Translations under genes and position numbers: made by a program
Shown here: positions 14,308-22,881 of the stretch, one piece after another
How positions within the stretch are numbered: position 1 is the stretch's first letter
Layout: every line of letters starts with the position of its first letter
Notes under the pieces: model-generated
The model's database searches: none
Told to the model about the DNA's origin: nothing
Seen by the model: the letters and a program-made list of their open reading frames with translations, nothing else
Source of the DNA: Streptomyces sp. CBMA123
GTDB taxonomy: Bacteria > Actinomycetota > Actinomycetes > Streptomycetales > Streptomycetaceae
Reading direction: 5' to 3'
Length of the DNA stretch: 43,961 nucleotides
Assembly: GCF_014596465.1 (NCBI RefSeq)
Contig: NZ_MECK01000512.1
Span: 1 to 43,961 of the forward strand

Positions 14308-15911
14308 CACTGCTCGCCAGTTCCGCCACCGATCACCGCGGCCTGACGATGGCCCTGTTCGGGCTCTTCGTGCTGACGACCCTGGCCATCACCGTGTGGG
14401 CCGGGCGGCAGAACCGCAGCGCCGCCGACTTCTACGCCGGCGGCCGCGGCTTCACCGGATTCCAGAACGGCCTGGCCATCTCCGGCGACTACATGTCCGC
14501 TGCCTCCTTCCTCGGCATCGCCGGCACCATCGCACTGGCCGGCTACGACGGCTTCCTGTACTCGATCGGCTTCCTGGTCGCCTGGCTGGTCGCGCTGCTG
14601 CTGATCGCCGAACCGCTGCGCAACTCGGGCCGGTTCACCATGGCGGACGTGCTCGCCTTCCGGATGCGCCAGCGCCCGGTGCGCACCGCGGCGGGCGTGT
14701 CCACCATCGTGGTGTCGATCTTCTACCTGCTGGCCCAGATGGTCGGTGCCGGGACGCTGGTGGCCCTGCTGCTCGGGGCCGAGGGGAACGCCGCCAAGCG
14801 CTGGACCATCGTCGGCGTCGGCGCCCTGATGATCGTCTACGTGGTGATAGGGGGTATGAAGGGCACCACCTGGGTGCAGATCGTCAAGGCCGTGCTGCTG
14901 ATCGTCGGTGCCGCGCTGATGACCGTCCTGGTGCTGGCCAAGTACCACTTCAACCCCTCGGAGCTGCTCGGCGCGGCGGCGAGCGCCAGCGGCAAGGGCG
15001 AGGCCTTCCTGCAACCCGGGCAGAAGTACGGCACCGGCACCGCGAAGCTCGACTTCATCAGCCTCGGCATCGCGCTGGTCCTCGGCACCGCAGGCCTGCC
15101 GCACATCCTGGTCCGCTTCTACACCGTGCCCACCGCCAAGGCGGCCCGGAAGTCGGTGCTCTGGGCGATCGGCATCATCGGCGTCTTCTACCTGATGACC
15201 CTGGCGCTCGGCTTCGGCGCCGCGGCCCTGGTCGGCTCCAAGGAGATCAAGGCGGCCAACGCGGCCGGCAACACGGCCGCCCCTCAGCTGGCCGAGGCGC
15301 TCGGCGGCGGCAGCGGCACGACCGGCGGGGCGATCCTGCTCGCGGTGATCTCGGCGGTCGCCTTCGCCACCATCCTGGCCGTGGTCGCCGGGCTCACCCT
15401 GGCCTCGTCAGCCTCCTTCGCCCATGACCTGTACGCCAACGTGATCCGGCGCGGGAAGGCGAGCGAACGGGAGGAGGTGCGGTCGGCGAAGTGGGCGGCC
15501 GTCGGGATCGGCGCGGTCTCGATCGTGCTCAGCCTCTTCGCGGACAAGCTCAACACCGCCGCCCTGGTGGCGCTGGCCTTCGCGGTGGCGGCCTCGGCGA
15601 ATCTGCCCACCCTGCTCTACTCGCTGTTCTGGAAGCGCTTCACCACCGCCGGCGCGGTCAGCTCGGTCTACGCCGGCCTGGTCAGCTCGGTGCTGCTGGT
15701 GGTCTTCTCCCCGGTGGTCTCGGGTGCCAAGACCTCGCTCTTCCCGGCCTCCGACTTCCACTGGTTCCCACTGGAGAACCCGGGCCTGGTCTCCATCCCG
15801 ATCGGCTTCCTGGCCGGCTGGTTGGGCACCCTGCTGTCCAAGGAACCGTCCGACCCGGCGAAGTACGCTGAACTCGAGGTCCGCTCGCTGACCGGGCTGG
15901 GCGCCCACTGA
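14304..15911 (+). CDS. actP: cation/acetate symporter, solute:sodium symporter family
   Basis: A 535-residue polytopic membrane protein, about 13 helices. Signatures of the SSS family and ActP are visible: RSAADFYAGGRGFTGFQNGLAISGDYMSAASFLG in the first third, then a long succession of hydrophobic helices including GTAGLPHILVRFYTVP. It takes up acetate and perhaps other short-chain monocarboxylates with Na+ or H+. It is co-translated with DUF485 and is the last gene of the operon; acs is not adjacent here. A CRP-like site upstream fits carbon-status control. Start ATG 14304 lies in the ATGA overlap. Assignment to acetate rather than another monocarboxylate is from family similarity. Confidence 0.9.
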   Translation: MTLLASSATDHRGLTMALFGLFVLTTLAITVWAGRQNRSAADFYAGGRGFTGFQNGLAISGDYMSAASFLGIAGTIALAGYDGFLYSIGFLVAWLVALLLIAEPLRNSGRFTMADVLAFRMRQRPVRTAAGVSTIVVSIFYLLAQMVGAGTLVALLLGAEGNAAKRWTIVGVGALMIVYVVIGGMKGTTWVQIVKAVLLIVGAALMTVLVLAKYHFNPSELLGAAASASGKGEAFLQPGQKYGTGTAKLDFISLGIALVLGTAGLPHILVRFYTVPTAKAARKSVLWAIGIIGVFYLMTLALGFGAAALVGSKEIKAANAAGNTAAPQLAEALGGGSGTTGGAILLAVISAVAFATILAVVAGLTLASSASFAHDLYANVIRRGKASEREEVRSAKWAAVGIGAVSIVLSLFADKLNTAALVALAFAVAASANLPTLLYSLFWKRFTTAGAVSSVYAGLVSSVLLVVFSPVVSGAKTSLFPASDFHWFPLENPGLVSIPIGFLAGWLGTLLSKEPSDPAKYAELEVRSLTGLGAH

Positions 15912-15932
15912 TCGTTGCGGCATGACTATGCT

Positions 15933-15970
15933 GGCCCGGCCCCCGCCGCGACGGGGCCGGGCCGGCTGCT
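15933..15970 (+). terminator. hairpin terminator after the acetate permease gene
   Basis: GGCCCGGCCCC at 15933-15943 pairs exactly with GGGGCCGGGCC at 15953-15963, followed by a TTTT stretch near 15970. It sits just upstream of moaA and ends the permease operon. Confidence 0.7.
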
Positions 15971-15988
15971 TTTCGGGAAGGGACGCAC

Positions 15989-16978
15989 GTGCTGCTCGAC
16001 ACCTTCGGACGACGCGCCGTCGACCTGCGGGTTTCCCTGACCGACCGGTGCAACCTCCGCTGCACGTACTGCATGCCCGAAGAGGGACTGCAGTGGCTGG
16101 CCAAGCCCGAGCTGCTGACCGACGAGGAGATCGTCCGGCTGGTCACCCTGGCCGTGCGCGACCTGGGGGTGCGCGAGGTCCGCTTCACCGGCGGCGAACC
16201 GCTGCTGCGCCCCGGACTGGTCGCGATCGTGGCCGCCTGCGCCGATCTGGAGCCGCGCCCCGAGCTGTCGCTGACCACCAACGGCATCGGGCTGGCCCGG
16301 ACCGCGACGGCACTGCGCGAGGCCGGGCTGGACCGGGTCAACGTCTCGATGGACACCCTCGACCCGGAGGTGTTCTTCACGCTCACCCGCCGCCGGCGCC
16401 ACCAGGACGTGCTGGACGGGCTGGCCGCCGCCGAGACGGCCGGGCTGGCGCCGGTGAAGCTGAACGCGGTGCTGATGCGCGGGGTCAACGACCACGAGGC
16501 GGCCGACCTGCTCGCCTGGTGCCTGGAGCGGGGCTACGAGCTGCGCTTCATCGAGCAGATGCCGCTGGACGCCCAGCACGGCTGGGAGCGCTCGTCGATG
16601 ATCACCGCGGAGGAGATCCTGGACCTGCTCCGGGCCCGCTTCGCGCTCACCCCGGAGCCGTCCGCCCGCCGGGGCGCGGCGCCCGCCGAGCGCTGGGTGG
16701 TGGACGGCGGCGCGGGCCGGGTCGGGGTGATCGCCTCCGTCACCCGGCCGTTCTGCCGGGCCTGCGACCGGACCCGGCTGACCGCCGACGGTCAGGTGCG
16801 CAACTGCCTGTTCGCCACCGGGGAGACCGACCTGCGCACCGCGCTGCGCTCGGGGGCGGACGACGCGGAGCTGGCCGCGCTGTGGCGGGCGGCGATGTGG
16901 GGCAAGAAGGCCGGGGCCGGGATCGACGACCCGGAGTTCCACCAGCCCGAGCGGCCGATGTCGGCGATCGGCGGCTAG
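15989..16978 (+). CDS. moaA: GTP 3',8-cyclase MoaA (molybdenum cofactor biosynthesis)
   Basis: A 329-residue radical-SAM enzyme. CNLRCTYC near residue 21 is the CxxxCxxC motif for the SAM-binding [4Fe-4S] cluster; FTGGEPLLRPG (66-76) is the SAM-contact loop. The C-terminal half carries CRACDRTRL...VRNC, three cysteines of the second [4Fe-4S] cluster that holds GTP. The C-terminus ends in Gly-Gly, as required for activity in MoaA. It converts GTP to 3',8-cyclo-GTP, the first step of molybdopterin synthesis. Start GTG 15989 has GGGAAGGG upstream. Other moa genes are absent from the window, so moaA stands alone here. Confidence 0.96.
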   Translation: MLLDTFGRRAVDLRVSLTDRCNLRCTYCMPEEGLQWLAKPELLTDEEIVRLVTLAVRDLGVREVRFTGGEPLLRPGLVAIVAACADLEPRPELSLTTNGIGLARTATALREAGLDRVNVSMDTLDPEVFFTLTRRRRHQDVLDGLAAAETAGLAPVKLNAVLMRGVNDHEAADLLAWCLERGYELRFIEQMPLDAQHGWERSSMITAEEILDLLRARFALTPEPSARRGAAPAERWVVDGGAGRVGVIASVTRPFCRACDRTRLTADGQVRNCLFATGETDLRTALRSGADDAELAALWRAAMWGKKAGAGIDDPEFHQPERPMSAIGG

Positions 16979-16985
16979 CCGTCCG

Positions 16986-17204
16986 CTAGTTGTCTTCGGA
17001 GGTCCAGTCGGCGAAGGCGACGACCTCCTTGAGGAAGCCGCGCACGCCCAGGAACTGGGACAGGTGCTCGCGGTGCTCCTCGCAGGCGAGCCAGGTCTTG
17101 CGGCGGTCCGGGGTGTGCAGCTTGGGGTTGTTCCACACCAGCACCCAGTGGGCGTCCGCCCGGCAGCCCTTGGCGGAGCAGATCGGCGTCTGCGGGGTGT
17201 CCAT
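16986..17204 (-). CDS. conserved small Cys/His protein of unknown function
   Basis: A 72-residue protein (MDTPQTPICSAKGCRADAHW...). Cys at 9 and 14 plus Cys and His in LACEEHREHLSQFLG form a probable zinc-binding C-x4-C...C-x2-H pattern (inference). WVLVWNNPKLHTPDRRKTWL is a striking basic/aromatic middle. Start ATG 17204 is preceded by a GAGGAC site. I recognise the type as widespread in Streptomyces but know no function. It converges with moaA, leaving 7 bases. Confidence 0.82.
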   Translation of the reverse strand: MDTPQTPICSAKGCRADAHWVLVWNNPKLHTPDRRKTWLACEEHREHLSQFLGVRGFLKEVVAFADWTSEDN

Positions 17205-17470
17205 CGGGGGCCGTCCTCGGTGTTCGGCGGGTGCGTCGTCACCGCCAGTCTGTCACGCTGATCCGGCCCGCCCGGATCCGGGCATGGCGACGCCGGGCAG
17301 CCACGGGGGGAGCCGCCCGGCGTCGGTCCGTCGCTCCGACGGGGGATGCGGAGCGCGTACGCAGTATGTCACGCCGGGGGGCTCGGTTGGGGAGGTCTTG
17401 CATGATTAATCTGAGCTTCTTTTGAGCTTTCGCCGAGCTGATTTTGGCTCAACCCCCGTAAACGGGACGG
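17205..17470. other. intergenic stretch with GAGCT direct repeats and AT-rich island
   Basis: A 266-base gap between the small Cys/His gene and the DUF3099 stop. At 17405-17455 the DNA is unusually AT-rich for this genome and contains four GAGCT/GGCTC-type units (TCTGAGCTTC, TTTTGAGCTT, GCCGAGCTGA, TTTGGCTCA). A CCCGTTTACGGG mini-hairpin lies near 17454-17465. It could be the DUF3099 3' end on the minus strand or a promoter; I cannot decide. Confidence 0.4.
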
Positions 17471-17854
17471 TCAGTCGGTGCCCTGTGAAGTTTCGGTGCC
17501 AGCGGGCTTTGCCTGTCCTGTACCAGCAGGCGCACCAGCCCCACCCGTACCACCCGGGCCGAGCATCAGCTGGGTGTCGGCCGGGAAGTCGAAGGTGCTC
17601 GGCAGCCCGGGCGTCTGCTCCCGGCCGGCGTTGGCGATCAGCACCGCGAAGTACGGCAGCAGGACGCCGCCGCCCAGGGCCGCGAAGGCGAGCCAGCGCT
17701 CGACGTTCCACAGCACCACCGCGAGCAGGACGCAGAGGGTGCGGATCAGCATCGAGATGACGTAGCGGCGCTGGCGCCCCCGGACGTCCTCGGAGAGACT
17801 GCTGCGGGCCCCGGTGATCCGGTAGACCCGTCCGCCGTCGGCGTTCTTGCCCAT
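17471..17854 (-). CDS. DUF3099 membrane protein
   Basis: A 127-residue protein with N-terminal MGKNADGGRVYRITGARSSLSEDVRGRQRRYVISMLIRTLC, the distinctive DUF3099 opening. Two transmembrane helices follow (about 30-50, MLIRTLCVLLAVVLWNV, and 55-75, LAFAALGGGVLLPYFAVLIAN). A conserved NAGRE motif ends the second helix. The C-terminal 45 residues are low-complexity, Gly/Ala/Thr/Pro-rich. Such proteins are known only from actinobacteria and have no assigned role. Start ATG 17854 has a TAGGAG site. It is downstream of kptA on the same strand but separated by the hairpin at 17937-17963. Confidence 0.9.
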   Translation of the reverse strand: MGKNADGGRVYRITGARSSLSEDVRGRQRRYVISMLIRTLCVLLAVVLWNVERWLAFAALGGGVLLPYFAVLIANAGREQTPGLPSTFDFPADTQLMLGPGGTGGAGAPAGTGQAKPAGTETSQGTD

Positions 17855-17936
17855 GTCTCCTACCGCCCTCGTCCACGCACCCGCGCGCCGTTCCGCGCGG
17901 CTTCCTCACGGTACGCCGGGGGGCCGGGGACGACGA

Positions 17937-17963
17937 GACCGGGTGGGCGGGGCCCACCCGGTC
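17937..17963 (-). terminator. terminator after kptA
   Basis: A perfect 12-bp stem, GACCGGGTGGGC / GCCCACCCGGTC, with a GGG loop lies in the 145 bases between the kptA stop and the DUF3099 start, both on the minus strand. Confidence 0.7.
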
Positions 17964-17999
17964 GGGCGTGATAGGGGAGCCGTACGGCGCTATCGGGGT

Positions 18000-18551
18000 T
18001 CAGGAGCGGCGGGAGAGGTACTGCGGGGGGACGGCGTCGGTGAGCCAGACGCCGTTCGCGCTGAGCCGGAACTCGTGGCCGGCCGCCGCCATCGCGGCCG
18101 CGTTCACGGTGAGCACGACCGGGCGGCCGTGCCGGGCGCCGACCCGGGTGGCCGTCTCGGTCTCCGCCGACAGGTGCACGTCCTGCCGGGTCATCGGGCG
18201 CAGGCCCTCGCGGAAGATCGAGGCCAGGTGGCGGTCGGCGGTGCCGTGGTAGAGCACGTGGGGCGGCACGGTGGCGGTCAGACCGAGGTCGACCGTCACC
18301 GTGTGGCCCTGGTTGGCGCGGATCGAGAGGCCGTTCGCGGAGTAGCCGAAACGGCGCTTGTTGTCCGTGGCCACGACGTGGTCCAGTTCGATCCTGGTGA
18401 GCGGCCGGCCCTTCGCCGTGAGGGCGTCGAGCAGGACGTCGACCCGGACCCAGCCGGAGCCGTCCAGGGTGATCCCCACCAGCTCCGGCTCGTGCCGCAG
18501 GATGCGCGACAGCATCTTGCTCGATCTGACCAGCCGCTTCTCGTCCATCAT
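18000..18551 (-). CDS. kptA: RNA 2'-phosphotransferase, Tpt1/KptA family
   Basis: A 183-residue protein matching the Tpt1 family. The first domain holds LVRSSKMLSRILRHEPELVG (conserved Arg-His pair for 2'-phosphate binding) and GWVRVDVLLDAL; the second, ADP-ribosyltransferase-like domain has VLYHGTADRHLASIFREGLRP, with the His-Gly-Thr NAD contact, and VVLTVNAAAMAAAGHEF. Tpt1 in eukaryotes removes a splice-junction 2'-phosphate from tRNA, using NAD+. Bacteria lack that splicing pathway, so the cellular substrate of KptA is not settled; related enzymes can also ADP-ribosylate nucleic-acid ends. Start is ATG 18551, or the next ATG. It follows tldE by 28 bases on the same strand and may share its transcript. 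Confidence 0.93.
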   Translation of the reverse strand: MMDEKRLVRSSKMLSRILRHEPELVGITLDGSGWVRVDVLLDALTAKGRPLTRIELDHVVATDNKRRFGYSANGLSIRANQGHTVTVDLGLTATVPPHVLYHGTADRHLASIFREGLRPMTRQDVHLSAETETATRVGARHGRPVVLTVNAAAMAAAGHEFRLSANGVWLTDAVPPQYLSRRS

Positions 18552-18579
18552 GTTCTTTCCATCCCCCGTTGGTCAGCGG

Positions 18580-20028
18580 CTATGAGGCCTGGCTGACCGA
18601 ACTCATGTTGAAGTCCGCGACACGCACGGGTGGCATCGCGGTGCGGGTGAAGTAGTCGCTCCACTCGCGGGGCAGGCAGCGTTCGGTGCGGCCCGCCTCG
18701 GTGATCCGGCCGAGCAGGTCGACCGGGGACTCGTTGAACCGGAAGTTGTTGACCGCGCCGACCACTTCGCCGTTCTCCACCAGGTAGACGCCGTCCCGGG
18801 TGAGGCCGGTGAGCAGCAGCGTCGCCGGGTCCACCTCGCGGATGTACCAGAGGCAGGTGAGCAGCAGGCCGCGCTCGGTGCGGGCGATCATCTCGTCCAG
18901 GGTCGGAGCCGACTCCTGGTCGGTCGTCTCCAGCACCAGGTTGTCGACCGCCGGGCGCAGCGGCAGGCCGGTGAGGCCGGCCGCGTGGCGGCTGGTGATC
19001 AGCTCGGTCAGCACGCCCTCCCGGATCCACTCGGTGGCGGTGATCGGCGCGCCGTTGTCGAAGACCGAGACGTCGCCGCCGGTGCTGTGCGCCAGCACGA
19101 ACGGGGCGGCCTCCAGGCCGGGCTCGTGAGGGTCGGCGCGCAGGGTCAGCGGCAGGGCGGCGAGCTTGTCGCCGAGCCGGGTGCCTCCCGCCCGTCGTCC
19201 ACCCTCACCGTTGTCCGGGGCGTTCTGGGCGGCCTCGCCCCTGGGCCGGGAGAAGACCGTCCGGCCCTCGGCGGCGTCCCGGCCGCCGGAGGCCCAGTGG
19301 AGGCAGAGCATCAGGTCGGCGACGGCCTCGGGCGGCAGCAGCGTCTCGTACCGCCCGGCCGGCAGGTCGATCCTGCGGGCGCCCCAGCCGAGCCGCTTGG
19401 TGAGCTCGGTGTGCAGGGCCGGGACGTCGATGTCGGTGAAGTCCCGGGTGGCGGCGCCGACCCAGGCCGAGCCGGTGAGGTCGGCCGTCTTGCCGTTGAT
19501 CTCGACCATGCCGGTCGGCTGGTCGTGGCGCAGCCGCAGGCCGGTGGAGCTGCCCAGGTAGCTGGTGGTGACCTCGTGCCGGGCGAAGCCGTAGAGCAGC
19601 TCGCCCTGGGCGGCGGCGCGGGCGAAGGCCTCGCCGAGGGCCGGGCCGAAGGCCTCGAACACCTCGATGGAGGTCTCCGCGGGCGGCTGGGTGAAGTGCG
19701 GGGACGGCGGCCGGCCGTCGACCAGCGGCTGGGCGTCCTCGGCCGGGCCGGTCGCGCGGGCGGCTTCCTCGGCGGCTCGGACCAGGCCCTCGACGTCCTC
19801 GGCGGTGACGGCCTCGCGGGAGACCACGCCGGAGGCGGTGCCCTCGGCGCCGGCCACGGTGGCGATCACGGTGAGGCGGCGGCCGCGGGTGACGCCGTTG
19901 GTGGTCAGGGCGTTGCCGGCCCAGCGCAGGTTGGCGGTGGACTCCTCGTCGGCGATCACCACGCAGCCGTCGGCGCGGGAGAGGCCGAGTGCCAGCTCGA
20001 CGAGTTCGTGGGGCTGCATCGCGGTCAT
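18580..20028 (-). CDS. tldE: TldE/PmbA family metalloprotease partner subunit
   Basis: A 482-residue TldD/PmbA-family protein. It lacks the HExxxH metal motif found in its neighbour TldD, as expected of TldE. N-terminal MTAMQPHELVELALGLSRADGCVVIADEESTANLRWAGN is the usual start; the C-terminal half includes FVLAHSTGGDVSVFDNGAPITATEWI and LLLTCLWYIREVDPATLLLTGLTRDGVYLVENGE. TldD/TldE heterodimers degrade or trim small polypeptides (microcin B17 maturation, CcdA degradation in E. coli). Its ATG overlaps the tldD stop by one base (TGATG), so the two subunits are translationally coupled. The natural substrate here is unknown; no peptide-precursor gene is visible nearby. Confidence 0.92.
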   Translation of the reverse strand: MTAMQPHELVELALGLSRADGCVVIADEESTANLRWAGNALTTNGVTRGRRLTVIATVAGAEGTASGVVSREAVTAEDVEGLVRAAEEAARATGPAEDAQPLVDGRPPSPHFTQPPAETSIEVFEAFGPALGEAFARAAAQGELLYGFARHEVTTSYLGSSTGLRLRHDQPTGMVEINGKTADLTGSAWVGAATRDFTDIDVPALHTELTKRLGWGARRIDLPAGRYETLLPPEAVADLMLCLHWASGGRDAAEGRTVFSRPRGEAAQNAPDNGEGGRRAGGTRLGDKLAALPLTLRADPHEPGLEAAPFVLAHSTGGDVSVFDNGAPITATEWIREGVLTELITSRHAAGLTGLPLRPAVDNLVLETTDQESAPTLDEMIARTERGLLLTCLWYIREVDPATLLLTGLTRDGVYLVENGEVVGAVNNFRFNESPVDLLGRITEAGRTERCLPREWSDYFTRTAMPPVRVADFNMSSVSQAS

Positions 20029-21590
20029 CAGTGACCCGCCTCCTGCTGGGTGTTGAGCACGTTGACGTTGCGGAACAGCGCCGACGGGCAGCCGTGGCTG
20101 ACCGCGGCGATCTGGCCGGGCTGTGCCTTGCCGCAGTTGAAGGCGCCGCCGAGGACGTAGGTCTGCGGGCCGCCGACCGCCGCCATCGAGCCCCAGAAGT
20201 CGGTGGTGGTGGCCTGGTAGGCGAAGTCCTTGACCTGGCCGGCGAGTTCGCCGTTCTTGATGGCGTAGGCGCGCTGCCCGGTGAACTGGAAGTTGTAGCG
20301 CTGCTGATCGATGGACCAGGAGCGGTCGCCCACGATGTACAGGCCCTTCTCCACTCCGGCGAACAGGCCCTCGGTGTCCGGGCCGTCGGCGGCGGGCCGG
20401 AGCGAGACGTTGGCCATCCGCTGCACCGGGACGTGCCCGGGGGAGTCCGCGAAGGCGCAGCCGTTGGAGCGCTCGAAGCCCTTCAACTTGGCCATGCCGC
20501 GGTCGAGTTGGTAGCCGACCAGGACGCCGTCCCGGATCAGGTCCCAGGACTGGGTGGCGACGCCCTCGTCGTCGTAGCCGATGGTGGACAGGCCGTGCTC
20601 GGCGGTGCGGTCGCCGGTGACGTGCATCAGCTCGGAGCCGTACTTCAGGCTGCCGAGCTGGTCGAAGGTGGCGAAGGAGGTGCCGGCGTAGGCGGCCTCG
20701 TAGCCGAGCGCGCGGTCCAGCTCGGTGGCGTGGCCGATCGACTCGTGGATGGTCAGCCAGAGGTTGGACGGGTCGATGACCAGGTCGTAGCGGCCCGCCT
20801 CGACGCTCGGGGCCCTCATCTTCTCGGCCAGCAGGACGGGCAGTTCGGCGAGCTCGGCGTCCCAGTCCCAGCCGGTGCCGGTGAGGTACTCGTAGCCGCG
20901 GCCGACCGGCGGGGCCAGGGTGCACATCGAGTCGAAGGCGCCGGTGCGCTCGTCGACCGAGGTGGCCCGCAGGTCGGCGTAGGTGCGGATCCGCTGCTGG
21001 GTCGTCATGGTGCCTGCGGTGTCCGCGTAGAACTTGTTCTCCTGCACCGTCAGCAGGGCGGCCTCGACGTGCGAGACGCCCTGGGCGGCCAGCAGCCGGG
21101 AGCTGCGGTCGGCGAGCAGAGCGGTCTTGTCGGCGTCCGGCACGTCGAAGGGGTTGATCTCGTAGGAGGAGACCCAGGTGACGTCCCGGTGGACGGGTTC
21201 GTCGGCCAGCTCGACCGGCTCGGTGGAGCCGGCCGCCCGGCTGATCCCGCCGGAGAGCCGGGCCACCGAGACGGCCTGGGCGGCGACCCGCGCCGCGGCG
21301 TCGGGGGTGAGGTCCACCCCGGCGGCGAAGCCCCAGGCGCCGTCCAGCAGCACCCGGACGGCGAAGCCCAGTTGCACGCTGTCGGAGGTGCCGGACGGAC
21401 GGGCGTCGCGCAGCCGCCGGGAGGCGCTGCGGACCCGTTCCAGGCGGAAGTCGGCGTGGCTCGCGCCGAGTTCGCGGGCCCGGCCGAGGGCGGCGTCGGC
21501 GAGGGTGCGCAGCGGGAGGGCGAGGAACACGGGGTCGACGGCGCGCCCGTGCGGGGCGCCGGCGCTGTCGGCCGAAGGAATCGGAGGCAA
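20028..21590 (-). CDS. tldD: TldD family zinc metalloprotease catalytic subunit
   Basis: A 520-residue protein. HESIGH at 282-287 (HExxxH) gives the zinc ligands, followed by ATELDRALGYEAAYAGTSFA; a conserved Cys lies in GGAFNCGKAQPGQ near the C-terminus, characteristic of TldD. The N-terminal third contains VFLALPLRTLADAALGRARELGASHADFRLER, the family start. The start codon appears to be TTG 21590 with a GGGAG site 6 bases upstream; no ATG or GTG fits the conserved N-terminus better. It forms a heterodimeric peptidase with the coupled downstream TldE. Its promoter is not obvious in the 145 bases before the MBL gene. Confidence 0.92.
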   Translation of the reverse strand: MPPIPSADSAGAPHGRAVDPVFLALPLRTLADAALGRARELGASHADFRLERVRSASRRLRDARPSGTSDSVQLGFAVRVLLDGAWGFAAGVDLTPDAAARVAAQAVSVARLSGGISRAAGSTEPVELADEPVHRDVTWVSSYEINPFDVPDADKTALLADRSSRLLAAQGVSHVEAALLTVQENKFYADTAGTMTTQQRIRTYADLRATSVDERTGAFDSMCTLAPPVGRGYEYLTGTGWDWDAELAELPVLLAEKMRAPSVEAGRYDLVIDPSNLWLTIHESIGHATELDRALGYEAAYAGTSFATFDQLGSLKYGSELMHVTGDRTAEHGLSTIGYDDEGVATQSWDLIRDGVLVGYQLDRGMAKLKGFERSNGCAFADSPGHVPVQRMANVSLRPAADGPDTEGLFAGVEKGLYIVGDRSWSIDQQRYNFQFTGQRAYAIKNGELAGQVKDFAYQATTTDFWGSMAAVGGPQTYVLGGAFNCGKAQPGQIAAVSHGCPSALFRNVNVLNTQQEAGH

Positions 21591-21735
21591 TCGGGCTCCC
21601 AGGTCGCGGGGGTGGCGGTGCGGCGCCGCGGGGGCGCCCGCACCGCATCATGGCCCGTCCACCGGTTTCCGGCCAGCGCATTTCACCTGGTGCGTCGCGG
21701 TTTCGGCCAGTGGGCTCCGGCCGTGCGGGGCTCCG

Positions 21736-22881
21736 TCAGGAGACGGCCTCCCACCAGCCGTCCAGCTCCGGCGGGTTGTCCACGTCGACCCGCTCGCCGG
21801 GGCGGGGGACGGCCAGCGGGACGGCCTGGGCCTTGGCCTCCGCGAGCAGCCGCTCGATCGGTTCGGCCCACGGGTGCAGGCCCAGGTTGAAGGTGCACCA
21901 GTGGACCGGCACCAGCAGGCCGGCCCGGAGGTCCCGGTGGGCGAGGACGGCGTCCTCGGGCGTCATGTGGATGTCCGCCCAGGCCGCGTCGTAGGCGCCG
22001 ATCTGCACCAGCGCGGCGTCGAAGGGGCCGTGCCGCTCGCCGATCCGGGCGTAGCCCTCGAAGTAGCCGGAGTCACCGGTGTAGAAGACCTTGCGGCTCG
22101 GGCCGGCGATCACCCAGGAGCCCCACAGGGTGGTGTTGCGGGTCAGGCCGCGGCCGGAGAAGTGGTGGGCGGAGGTGAGGGTGAGCACCAGCTCGCCCAG
22201 GGTGCAGGTCTCGTCCCAGTCCAGCTCGATGATCCGGTGCTCCGGGACGCCCCAGCGGCGCAGGTGGCCGCCGATGCCGAGCGGCACCGCGAAGGGCGCG
22301 GACTGGCTGCGCACCAGGCGCTTGACCGTCGCCATGTCGAGGTGGTCGTAGTGGTCGTGGGAGATCAGCACCGCGTCTACCGGCGGCAGCTCCTCCAGCT
22401 CGATCGGCACCGGGTGCAGCCGCTTGGGGCCGACGTGGGCGGCGGGGGAGCAGCGGTCGCTCCAGATCGGGTCGAGCAGGACGCGCGAGCCCTCGATCTC
22501 CACCAGCGCCGAGGCGTGCCCGTACCAGGTGATCTCCACGCCCTCGGCGGCCGGGCCGTCCGCGGTGGCGGGGCGGACGGTGGGCACCGGGTGGGCCGGG
22601 ACGCGGCCCTCGCGCTGGAACAGCATCCGGCGGACGGTGTCGCGGTCGAAGTCGGGGGTGCCGCCGGCCCGGGCGAGGGTCGAGGGCGCGTTGTGGAAGA
22701 CGCCGTCGCGGTACTGCGGGGAGTCGCGCACCCGCTCCTCGCGCTCGCCGTCCGGGCGGCGTCCGAACGCCGCGGGCAGGTCGCGCAGCGACCAGGCGGT
22801 CGCGCCCAGGCCCGCCGCCAGGGCGGTGAGGGCGAGCAGTCGTCCGCGTCGGGAGGTGCTCCCGGGCCGTGCCTTGGTCAT
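21736..22881 (-). CDS. MBL-fold metallo-hydrolase, NAPE-PLD/UlaG-like
   Basis: A 381-residue protein starting at ATG 22881. A twin-arginine-like N-terminus (TSRRGRLLALTALAAGLGATAWSL) suggests export or membrane anchoring. The catalytic domain (about 110-360) has ITWYGHASALVEIEG, then SHDHYDHLD (HxHxDH, two-zinc site), and VFYTGDSGYFEGYARIG followed by a further histidine in LLVPVHWCTFNLGLHPW. This is the arrangement of N-acyl-phosphatidylethanolamine phospholipase D-like and L-ascorbate-6-P lactonase-like enzymes. The likely substrate is a lipid phosphodiester or lactone; I cannot choose between them. It is transcribed alone on the minus strand, divergent from fabG. Confidence 0.85.
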   Translation of the reverse strand: MTKARPGSTSRRGRLLALTALAAGLGATAWSLRDLPAAFGRRPDGEREERVRDSPQYRDGVFHNAPSTLARAGGTPDFDRDTVRRMLFQREGRVPAHPVPTVRPATADGPAAEGVEITWYGHASALVEIEGSRVLLDPIWSDRCSPAAHVGPKRLHPVPIELEELPPVDAVLISHDHYDHLDMATVKRLVRSQSAPFAVPLGIGGHLRRWGVPEHRIIELDWDETCTLGELVLTLTSAHHFSGRGLTRNTTLWGSWVIAGPSRKVFYTGDSGYFEGYARIGERHGPFDAALVQIGAYDAAWADIHMTPEDAVLAHRDLRAGLLVPVHWCTFNLGLHPWAEPIERLLAEAKAQAVPLAVPRPGERVDVDNPPELDGWWEAVS

